Part shown: piece by piece, positions 1 to 7,059 of the stretch
Numbering within the stretch: the stretch's first letter is position 1
Layout: every line of letters starts with the position of its first letter
Assembly (NCBI GenBank): GCA_910584655.1
Contig: CAJUBJ010000001.1
Location: 186,001 to 250,000 of the forward strand
Length of the DNA stretch: 64,000 nucleotides
Source of the DNA: an uncultured Bacilli bacterium
GTDB taxonomy: Bacteria > Bacillota_I > Bacilli_A > RF39 > UBA660
Direction: 5' to 3'
The notes under the pieces: generated by a model
Told to the model about the DNA's origin: nothing
Databases searched by the model: none
What the model saw: only the letters and a program-made list of their open reading frames with translations
Position numbers and translations under genes: made by a program

Positions 1-1338
1 TATTTAAAAGATAGAGGTATTGATGATGATATTATTAAAGAATTCGGTATTGGACTTAGTCTTGATAGCAATGATTCTTTGTTTAATCTGTTAACGAAAA
101 AAAATTATGATAGTAAGACGTTAATTGAAATAGGTTTAATTAATAATGTCTCTGGGAAAAATTATGATATGTTTTCTAGAAGAATTACTTTTCCTCTTTG
201 GGATAAAGATGGAAATATAGTTGGTTTTAGTGCTCGAGTTTATCGTAATGAAAAAGATATATCTAAGTATATGAATAGTAGAGAGTCTAAAATATTTAAA
301 AAAGGAGAGACATTATATAATTATCATAATGCTAGAAATGCTGCTAAAAGAGAGAAAGAGATAATAGTTGTAGAAGGCTTTATGGATGCGATAAGGATAT
401 CTTCAATAGGTTTGAAGAATGTTGTTGCATTACAAGGAACAGCAATGACTAATGATCAGATTATGTTGTTGAAAAAGCTGAGAGTAAAGGTAATTCTTTG
501 TTTAGATAATGATAAAGCTGGATTATTAGCAACTGTTAATAATGGAGAAGAGTTAGTAAAAAATGATATTGAGACTTATGTAATAAGATTAAGTGGAAAA
601 AAAGATCCTGATGAATATATTTTAGCTAATGGTAAAGATTCTTTTATAGATAATGTAAAAAATCCTCTTACTTTCTTCGAATTTAAAATGAATTATTTAA
701 AGCAAAATAAAGATTTAAATAATGTTGAAGATTTATCTTCTTATATCAATGATGTCTTAAAAAATTTGGCAGATAATACTGATGCGATTTTACGTGAATT
801 AACTTTAAATAAGTTAAGTAGTGACTATGATATATCACTTGAAGTTTTAAAAAATAAGTTAGAACAGATGGTACCTGTTGTCGTTAAGAAAAAAGAAGAA
901 ATTATAAAAAATAATAATACAAAGAAAGATGCTTATATTATTGGTTCAGAAAAAATACTTTATTTTATGATGAATGGGGAAGAATATATAAAGAATTATC
1001 AAAAAAAATTAGGTTTCTTTAGTGATTCTTTATATCGTGAAATTGCCAATGAAATAGTATATTTTTGTGAAAAAAATAGGGAAATTACTGTAGCAGATTT
1101 TATTACTTATGTAACAGATAATGTTACAATAAAAGATAAAGTAATGGAAATAGTAAATGATTCATTAAATGATGAGATTTCTATGGATGCTATGGATGAA
1201 TATATATCAGCCGTTTTAAAGATTATAACTAAAAATGAAATAAAACGACTAAAAATCATGATGAAGAATGAACTTGATGTTGATAAAAAGATGAAAATAG
1301 CTTTGCAAATAGCTGAGCTTAAAAAAGAGGATGTGTAG
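1..1338 (+). CDS. dnaG: DNA primase DnaG, 5' truncated by window edge
   Basis: This is the primase that makes RNA primers at the replication fork. The reading frame is open from base 1, so the N-terminal zinc-binding domain and the start lie outside the window. The Toprim core is visible: the EGFMDA acidic motif at about 360-390 and the LDNDKAG motif at about 500-530, followed by the DPDEY region. A helicase-binding C-terminal part follows. It is 2 nt upstream of rpoD, the classic dnaG-sigA order of Bacillota. The family identification is firm; only the length cannot be judged. Confidence 0.96.
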   Translation, partial: YLKDRGIDDDIIKEFGIGLSLDSNDSLFNLLTKKNYDSKTLIEIGLINNVSGKNYDMFSRRITFPLWDKDGNIVGFSARVYRNEKDISKYMNSRESKIFKKGETLYNYHNARNAAKREKEIIVVEGFMDAIRISSIGLKNVVALQGTAMTNDQIMLLKKLRVKVILCLDNDKAGLLATVNNGEELVKNDIETYVIRLSGKKDPDEYILANGKDSFIDNVKNPLTFFEFKMNYLKQNKDLNNVEDLSSYINDVLKNLADNTDAILRELTLNKLSSDYDISLEVLKNKLEQMVPVVVKKKEEIIKNNNTKKDAYIIGSEKILYFMMNGEEYIKNYQKKLGFFSDSLYREIANEIVYFCEKNREITVADFITYVTDNVTIKDKVMEIVNDSLNDEISMDAMDEYISAVLKIITKNEIKRLKIMMKNELDVDKKMKIALQIAELKKEDV

Positions 1339-1340
1339 AT

Positions 1341-2438
1341 ATGGTAGAAATTAAAACTTTTGATGATAGAATTAATGATTTGGTTGAATTAGGGAAGAAA
1401 AATAATAATGTTTTAACTTTTGAGCAATTAGCTGAAGCGTTGAAGGGTTTGGATATTGATAATGATTCATTAGATCATCTTTATAATATTTTGATGGAAA
1501 ATGGTATTGAAGTTGTTGCAGATGAATCAGCTTCAGGAGATGGACCTAAAAAAATAGAAGAAGAAGAAAATTTAGTTTTAAGTGATGAAGAGTTAACTAA
1601 GGATATAAATATTAATGATCCTGTTAGAATGTATTTAAAAGAAATTGGTCGAATAAGTTTGCTTAGTAGTGAAGAGGAACTTGAATTATCTGTTAAGATT
1701 GCTAACGGGGATGAGGCAGCAAAAAATATTCTAGCAGAGTCTAATTTACGTTTAGTTGTATCAATTGCAAAACGTTATGTAGGTAGAGGATTACTTTTCT
1801 TAGACTTAATTCAAGAAGGTAATATTGGTCTTATGAAGGCTGTAGAAAAGTTTGATTATGGAAAAGGATATAAGTTTAGTACATATGCTACTTGGTGGAT
1901 TAGACAAGCTATTACAAGAGCATTAGCTGATCAAGCAAGAACAATTCGTGTACCAGTTCATATGGTAGAAACAATAAATAAGATGGCTAGAGTTCAAAGA
2001 CAAATGACACTTGAATTAAATAGAGAACCAAGTGAAGAAGAATTAGCTGAAAAGATGGGAATTACTGTTGAAAAAGTAAGAGAAGTTATGAAAATTAGCC
2101 AAGATCCAGTATCTTTAGATACTCCTATTGGTGAAGAAGATGACTCACATTTAGGTGATTTCATTAAAGATGAGAGAAGTATGAGTCCAGAAGAATATGC
2201 AACTAACGAAATATTAAAAGAAGAAATTAAAAATGTTTTAATGACATTACAAGAAAGAGAACAAGAAGTATTAGAATTAAGATTTGGATTGGTAGATGGA
2301 ACTAGTCATACACTTGAAGAAGTTGGTAAAAAATTTAATGTTACAAGAGAAAGAATAAGACAAATTGAAGCTAAAGCTTTGAGAAAACTAAGACATCCAT
2401 CAAGAGCTAAAAAGTTAAAAGATTTCTTAAGTGACTAA
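1341..2438 (+). CDS. rpoD: Primary sigma factor (sigma-70, RpoD/SigA)
   Basis: Housekeeping sigma factor of 365 residues. Residues 1-75 resemble region 1.1, region 1.2 begins near residue 92 (NDPVRMYLKEIGR), and region 2 spans about 135-205 with the RpoD box stretch KFSTYATWWIRQAITRA. Region 4.2 near 335-358 carries TRERIRQIEAKALRKLRHP. It lies directly behind dnaG, and its last 8 bases overlap the GTG start of trmK, so the three genes are probably co-transcribed. The length matches SigA of Bacillus. Its region 2.4 should read the TGNTATAAT promoters found throughout this window. Confidence 0.98.
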   Translation: MVEIKTFDDRINDLVELGKKNNNVLTFEQLAEALKGLDIDNDSLDHLYNILMENGIEVVADESASGDGPKKIEEEENLVLSDEELTKDININDPVRMYLKEIGRISLLSSEEELELSVKIANGDEAAKNILAESNLRLVVSIAKRYVGRGLLFLDLIQEGNIGLMKAVEKFDYGKGYKFSTYATWWIRQAITRALADQARTIRVPVHMVETINKMARVQRQMTLELNREPSEEELAEKMGITVEKVREVMKISQDPVSLDTPIGEEDDSHLGDFIKDERSMSPEEYATNEILKEEIKNVLMTLQEREQEVLELRFGLVDGTSHTLEEVGKKFNVTRERIRQIEAKALRKLRHPSRAKKLKDFLSD

Positions 2439-3078
2439 AATTAGTAAAAGATTAAAAGCAATAGCAGAATTTGTAACAAAAAAGGATAGTTTAGTGGATG
2501 TTGGTTGTGATCATGGCTTATTGAGCATTTATTTAGTAGAGAATAAATTGGCAAAAAAAGTAATAGCTAGTGACATTAATCAAAATGCATTAAATAGTGC
2601 AATAAAGAACATATCGTCAAGAAACTTAGACATTGAGACAATTTTAAGTGATGGAATTAATGATATTGATTTAAAAGGGATTAATACTTTAGTAATTTCT
2701 GGTATGGGAACTAGTACAATATTACATATATTAAAAAATGAAGAAAAGATTAAAAAGATAAAAAAAATAATTATTCAGTCAAATAATGATCATGAACTAT
2801 TGCGAAAAAATATGAATGATAAGGGATTTTATCTAGAGAATGAAGTTTATATTTTAGATAAGAATAAATGGTATGTAACTTGTAACTTTATTAGAGATGA
2901 AAAAAAGAATAGTTCTGAAGAAATAAAATATGGTTTTTTGGATAACATTGATTATAATAATTATATTTTAAAATATGAAAAAAGTATTTTAAAAAAAATA
3001 CCTTGGACATCGATAAAAGCAAAATTAGAAGCATTTAATAAATATAAAAAATTAAAAAAAGCTATATCTAAACGATAA
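2431..3078 (+). CDS. trmK: tRNA (adenine-22-N1)-methyltransferase TrmK
   Basis: SAM-dependent methyltransferase expected to make m1A22 in tRNAs. The N-terminal motif I is DVGCDHGLLSIYL (about residues 22-35), followed by the acidic ASDIN loop and, around residue 88, the VISGMGTSTI segment typical of the TrmK/YqfN family. The C-terminal 40 residues are a Lys-rich helix. The GTG start at 2431 overlaps the end of rpoD by 8 bp, as in other Bacillota where trmK follows sigA. The length of 215 aa is slightly short for the family but the fold looks complete. Confidence 0.92.
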   Translation: MTKISKRLKAIAEFVTKKDSLVDVGCDHGLLSIYLVENKLAKKVIASDINQNALNSAIKNISSRNLDIETILSDGINDIDLKGINTLVISGMGTSTILHILKNEEKIKKIKKIIIQSNNDHELLRKNMNDKGFYLENEVYILDKNKWYVTCNFIRDEKKNSSEEIKYGFLDNIDYNNYILKYEKSILKKIPWTSIKAKLEAFNKYKKLKKAISKR

Positions 3079-3090
3079 AAGCTTTTTTTA
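3054..3090. terminator. Putative bidirectional hairpin between trmK and the minus-strand gene
   Basis: AAAAAAGCT at the end of trmK pairs with AGCTTTTTT just after its stop. The stem is short but both sides have A/T runs, so it could end transcription on both strands. Confidence 0.5.
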
Positions 3091-3345
3091 TTGGAAAAAA
3101 GTTGGGACATTATTTTGTTTAGTTAATAATTGCTGATTTGGAAGTGAGTTATTTGAGTTGTTATTTGAGTTTGGAGTAGTTTTTTTGTTATTATTAGTGG
3201 AAAAAGTTTTTAAATTTGAAATTATTTTATTTGAATTTGATATTAAAGGTTTAACTTGTTTATATAAGGGAATCATTTGATTAGCGATATTTAAAGTTTT
3301 AGATAGACCATTGACAATTTTTAAAAAAGAAAGACTATTATTCAT
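3088..3345 (-). CDS. Small YqfQ-like protein
   Basis: An 85-residue protein with no membrane segment. Residues 1-45 form an amphipathic helix (LKIVNGLSKTLNIANQMIPL...VKPLISNSNKI) followed by an Asn/Lys/Thr-rich tail. The start is the ATG at 3345 because it is preceded by GGTGAT with 4 nt spacing, the local ribosome-site pattern. The helix composition and the position next to trmK recall the YqfQ/VrrA family encoded near sigA in Bacillus. That assignment is an inference from context and pattern only. It is divergent from the prepilin peptidase gene and ends in a hairpin shared with trmK. Confidence 0.6.
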   Translation of the reverse strand: MNNSLSFLKIVNGLSKTLNIANQMIPLYKQVKPLISNSNKIISNLKTFSTNNNKKTTPNSNNNSNNSLPNQQLLTKQNNVPTFFQ

Positions 3346-3385
3346 ATATATCACCAATATATTATATGAATAAAATCTGTTTTTA

Positions 3386-3394
3386 TGATATACT
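3386..3394 (+). promoter_or_regulatory. Extended -10 promoter for prepilin peptidase
   Basis: TGATATACT, an extended -10 (TGN plus TATACT), lies 35 nt upstream of the start at 3429. No good -35 is visible. Confidence 0.5.
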
Positions 3395-3428
3395 TAATAA
3401 AGATAAAGGGACGTTGTAAGGTGATATT

Positions 3429-4190
3429 ATGCTTATAGATATTTATATAATATGCTTGCTATTTGTGATTGGTCTTATATTAGGAATGGTTTCGATTATA
3501 ATTGGAATTAAAGGTCCATTAAAAAATAGAGAGTATTTTAATTGTTGTGATAATTGCAATAATTTGTATAAATGGTATGAATTAATACCTATTGTTTCAT
3601 TTTTTCTTATGCGTGGAGAATGTAATTATTGTAAAAAAGAAATTTCTTTAGTGTATCCATTTTTAGAAATTATATCAGGAATGTTAATGGCGATGTCTTA
3701 TATGATATATGGGTTTAGCTACGAGATGATTATTATGATTATACTAACTATATTATCTATTATTGTTTATGTTAGTGATTTTAAATATTATATTATTTTA
3801 GATAGTCCTTTGTTAGTTTTTAGCATAGTTGTATTGATATTGAAATATTGTTTTTTTGGTTTTAAAACATTTTTAGTTTCTTTATGTAGTGGCTTTTTGA
3901 TATTTCTTTTCATGATGATAGTAAGATATATTGGTAGTAAAATATTTGGGCAAGAATCCTTGGGTGGGGGCGATGTTAAATTATCGATGTTTTTTGGTTT
4001 CGTGTTAGGTATTAGACTTAGTATAGCGACTTTAGTTATTGGTTCGTTTTTAGCTTTTCCTTGTGCTATATATTATGCTTTATCAAATAAAGGACGTGAA
4101 ATACCTTTTGGACCATTTCTAATAACTAGTTTATATTTAGTTTTTGTATTTATGGAACCTATTAATTCTTTTTTATCAGTTGTTTTTTAA
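3429..4190 (+). CDS. Type IV prepilin peptidase (A24 family)
   Basis: Membrane aspartic protease that cleaves and N-methylates prepilins or pseudopilins. The protein has about seven hydrophobic segments. The cytoplasmic loop after the first segment carries two Cys pairs (CDNC near residue 37, CNYC near 63) typical of the zinc-binding PilD/ComC subgroup. The catalytic aspartates lie in SDFKYYIILDS (about residue 117) and in GGGDVKLS (about 180). The ATG at 3429 is preceded by GGTGAT with 3 nt spacing. It converges with a GspE-like ATPase gene; no pilin gene is in the window. Confidence 0.93.
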   Translation: MLIDIYIICLLFVIGLILGMVSIIIGIKGPLKNREYFNCCDNCNNLYKWYELIPIVSFFLMRGECNYCKKEISLVYPFLEIISGMLMAMSYMIYGFSYEMIIMIILTILSIIVYVSDFKYYIILDSPLLVFSIVVLILKYCFFGFKTFLVSLCSGFLIFLFMMIVRYIGSKIFGQESLGGGDVKLSMFFGFVLGIRLSIATLVIGSFLAFPCAIYYALSNKGREIPFGPFLITSLYLVFVFMEPINSFLSVVF

Positions 4191-4191
4191 G

Positions 4192-4217
4192 ATGACTTGT
4201 TTATGAGTCATTTTTTT
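4192..4217 (+). terminator. Terminator of prepilin peptidase gene
   Basis: ATGACT pairs with AGTCAT across an 8-nt loop, followed by seven T residues. Confidence 0.7.
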
Positions 4218-4243
4218 ATGAAAAAAAAGGACGTTAGTCCTTT
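4218..4243 (-). terminator. Terminator of gspE-like gene
   Basis: AAAGGAC-GTTA-GTCCTTT hairpin; on the minus strand it is followed by a run of eight T residues. It overlaps the stop codon of the minus-strand gene. Confidence 0.75.
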
Positions 4244-5969
4244 AAAAATTTATATTATATGAATCATCATAATTGAAGTCGTCATCGTCATCATCAAGAT
4301 TAATAACTTTTGTTTTTCTTTTTTCTTTAAGCTTTGATTCTGGTTGTTCTTCTTTTGTATCTTTTGTATCTTTTGTATCTTTTTCTTCTTTTGTCTTTTC
4401 TAAAAGTTTGGAAAGAATATTATCCATTTCTTCTTCATTTTTTTGAATTTCTTTAATTGCTTCTGATATTTTATCTTTATCTTCTTCTTGTTTATCTTCT
4501 TTATTTTCTTTATCTTCTTGTTTATTATCTTTTAGATCTTCTTCTTTTTCTTCTTGAGCTTTAGGAGATTCTTCTATATTATCATTTGTGGATTTGTTAT
4601 TTTTTATTTCTTCTTTTTCATTTGTTGTATCTTCAATTTCTTTCTTTTCTTCCAAATCTTGATTTTCTATTGAAGTTTGTTCTTTGCTATTATCTTTTTC
4701 TTTTTCAATATCAGTAATTTCTTCATCTTCAATTTTTTTATTCCCTAAAATAATCTCTATTAAATCTTTGTCTTCATCAGTAAAATCAATTTTTAAATCC
4801 ATAATTCTTATTATTTCTTGGAAAGAAGTTTCTCCAGAAATAACTTTTTTAAATCCATCTTGAATAATTGAAGTGTTATCTTCATATATAATTCTTCTTA
4901 TTAAATCTCTTTTTTTATTGTTTGAAATAGCATTTCTTAATTCATTATCTAATTTTATTACTTCTGCTACTGGTATTTGATCAACATATCCATTTTTACA
5001 TTCTTCACACCCTTTAGGGTAGTATAGTTCATCAACTTCCTCATTTAAGATTTCTTTTATGATACGCTTTTCATATTTTGTTGCTGTCTTTTTTTCACGA
5101 CATGTTGGACATAATTTTTTTACTAATCTTTGTGAGATTATACCGATTAGATTAGAACCTAGAAGATAGTTTTCGACATCCATGTTGAGTAAAGTATCGA
5201 TTGTTTGGTATAAAGACTTTGTATGCATAGTTGAGATTACTAATCGCCCAGATAAGGAAGCTCTTAAAGAACTACGTGTTACTTCATCATCAACTAGCTC
5301 ATTTATTGCAATAATATTTGGATCTTGTAATAAAATATTTCTTAATAAAGTTCGATAATTTAAGCCTTTTTCTGGTGCGATTTGTACTTGGTTTATTCCT
5401 TTTATTTTCATTTTTATTGGATCTTCAATAGAAATTATGTTATTAGCTTTGCTATTTAATTCTTTTAATAAAGAATAAAGGGTAGTAGTTTTGCCAGAGC
5501 TTGCAGTTCCTGTTACTAAGATAATACCTTGAGGTTCTCTTAATAATTCTTTTATTTTTATAATATCTTTATTATTAAAACCAATTTTATTTATACTTTT
5601 TATATTTTTTGCATAATTGGAAATGTGAACTACTATTTTTTCACCATCAACTATGGGAAGAGAGGATACTCGCATATTATGAGTTTTACTATCCATTTCA
5701 AAATTAATAGCTCCAATTTGTGGTAATAAAGAATCTGTTATATTCATTCCAGATATTATTTTTATTCTTGTTATGATATTAGATTTTACGTTTTCAGGAG
5801 TTGTTGTGTACTCAACTAAGTCGCCATTAATTCTAAATTTTATTATAAGTTCATCTGATGTTGGATCAAAATGAATGTCAGATGCTTTCATTTTAATTGC
5901 ATCAGTTAATATTTTTTTTACTACACTTACAGTAGGATCTTTTTCAAAATCAAATTCACGTAGTGCCAT
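4242..5969 (-). CDS. GspE/PilB-type secretion ATPase with long acidic tail
   Basis: ATPase expected to power assembly of pili or pseudopili. Residues 1-130 match the N-terminal PAS-like part (KASDIHFDP). Walker A is GTASSGKTTT (about residue 155), less canonical than the usual GPTGSGKT. Walker B reads DPNIIAINELVDDE, so the Glu is kept but the Arg of the common GEIRD box is Val; the His box STMHT is intact. A four-Cys zinc site (CPTC, CEEC) sits near 292-325. Residues 405-575 are a Glu/Lys/Asp-rich low-complexity tail not usual in this family. The start ATG at 5969 has AGGTGG 6 nt ahead. No GspF or pilin gene is visible here. Confidence 0.88.
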   Translation of the reverse strand: MALREFDFEKDPTVSVVKKILTDAIKMKASDIHFDPTSDELIIKFRINGDLVEYTTTPENVKSNIITRIKIISGMNITDSLLPQIGAINFEMDSKTHNMRVSSLPIVDGEKIVVHISNYAKNIKSINKIGFNNKDIIKIKELLREPQGIILVTGTASSGKTTTLYSLLKELNSKANNIISIEDPIKMKIKGINQVQIAPEKGLNYRTLLRNILLQDPNIIAINELVDDEVTRSSLRASLSGRLVISTMHTKSLYQTIDTLLNMDVENYLLGSNLIGIISQRLVKKLCPTCREKKTATKYEKRIIKEILNEEVDELYYPKGCEECKNGYVDQIPVAEVIKLDNELRNAISNNKKRDLIRRIIYEDNTSIIQDGFKKVISGETSFQEIIRIMDLKIDFTDEDKDLIEIILGNKKIEDEEITDIEKEKDNSKEQTSIENQDLEEKKEIEDTTNEKEEIKNNKSTNDNIEESPKAQEEKEEDLKDNKQEDKENKEDKQEEDKDKISEAIKEIQKNEEEMDNILSKLLEKTKEEKDTKDTKDTKEEQPESKLKEKRKTKVINLDDDDDDFNYDDSYNINF

Positions 5970-6041
5970 CTTAGCCACCTCATTCTATTATTCTTATAGT
6001 TAATTATAACTTATTTAAATTTTTTACTCAATAAAATTTTA

Positions 6042-6070
6042 TTGATTTTAAATATTAGTTGTTTTATAAT
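6042..6070 (+). promoter_or_regulatory. Promoter of the T-box-valS operon
   Basis: TTGATT (6042-6047) and TATAAT (6065-6070) with exactly 17 nt between them, just ahead of the T-box leader. Confidence 0.75.
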
Positions 6071-6082
6071 ACTTTTAGTTAT

Positions 6083-6287
6083 GTTGAACAAGAGGAGTAG
6101 TTTAGTCTGAAATAGTAGAGAGTTCTTGGTTGGTGAAAAAGAATATGGAAGATAAATGAAGGTTGCTTGGGAGTAGACGAAAGTCCGTTAATATGCGTTA
6201 AATATTTAAGATGTATAACAATAGTTATAAATTAAGGTGGTACCGCGGGTTTTACTCGTCCTTAAGTTATAACTATTTTTTATTTTT
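6083..6287 (+). ncRNA. T-box riboswitch leader, GUU (valine) specifier
   Basis: The leader senses uncharged tRNA and controls the downstream HD gene and valS. Stem I features include AGTAG, the AGAGAG bulge and the apical GGTTGGTGAA. Aligning the end of stem I with known glycine T-boxes places the specifier at 6162-6164 as GTT, a valine codon, flanked by GAAG and GCTTGG. The CCGTTA/GCGTTA stem follows. The T-box sequence AAGGTGGTACCGCGGG is at 6234-6249. The terminator pairs 6221-6238 with 6259-6276 and ends in a T-run. The specifier agrees with valS. Confidence 0.95.
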
Positions 6288-6306
6288 ATGATAAGGAGGG
6301 TGAAGT

Positions 6307-7059
6307 ATGGAAGATATAATATCTAGATATATTGAAGCATTTAAAGTTTATGTAGATGATTATGATATGTCTAATGTTAAAATTAAACGGAAATATGAGC
6401 ATTCATTACGAGTCATGGAACTACAAAAGAAATATGCTAAATTACTTGGATTTGAAGATGAAGATATTGAACTTGCTATATTAATAGGTTTATTACATGA
6501 TATTGGAAGATTTGAACAGTTAAGAATTTATGATAGTTTTGATGATTTAACAACAATTGACCATGCTTTATATAGTGTAGAGCAATTATTTACTAAAAAT
6601 CAAATAGTACGATTTACTAATAGAGATGATTGGTATCCTATTATAGAATTTGCTATTAAAAATCATAATAAGGTTGATATACCTAATATTGACAATGAAA
6701 GAGTACTTAAGCATGCTAGATTAATAAGAGATACTGATAAGGTTGATATTATGGTGGCGATGGTTGGAAGAGCTATTGAAGATAAAAGTTCAGTAAGTAG
6801 TAAGATAATGAGTTTATTTAAAATGCATGGATTAATTGATAGAAAGTATGCAAAAACTAAAAGTGATTTTATAGTAAATCAGTATGGATTTGTATTTAAT
6901 ATATATAATGATATTGTTTTAGAAGAATATAAACAAAACTTTATTAAGTTTCATGAATCAATTAAAGATAATGAAAAGTTTATTGAAGCATATGAAGAAG
7001 TTATTAAGTATATAGATGAGAGGATTGAAAAGTATGATGGAAATAGAAACAAAATATAA
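6307..7059 (+). CDS. HD-domain phosphohydrolase family protein
   Basis: A 250-residue soluble HD-superfamily protein. The metal-binding residues are visible: His in YEHSLRVMEL near residue 37, the His-Asp pair in LLHDIGRFE near 59, a further His in KNHNKVD near 121, and Asp in RDTDKVD near 142. Family members hydrolyse nucleotides or phosphate esters; the substrate here cannot be inferred. The start has AAGGAGGGTGAAGT directly upstream. It sits between the T-box and valS and overlaps valS by 26 bp, so it should be induced by valine-tRNA starvation together with valS. Confidence 0.85.
   Translation: MEDIISRYIEAFKVYVDDYDMSNVKIKRKYEHSLRVMELQKKYAKLLGFEDEDIELAILIGLLHDIGRFEQLRIYDSFDDLTTIDHALYSVEQLFTKNQIVRFTNRDDWYPIIEFAIKNHNKVDIPNIDNERVLKHARLIRDTDKVDIMVAMVGRAIEDKSSVSSKIMSLFKMHGLIDRKYAKTKSDFIVNQYGFVFNIYNDIVLEEYKQNFIKFHESIKDNEKFIEAYEEVIKYIDERIEKYDGNRNKI

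Noticed and set aside
3429..5969. A complete type IV pilus or competence locus
   Set aside because: Only prepilin peptidase and a GspE-like ATPase are present; no pilin, GspF or DNA-uptake gene is adjacent.
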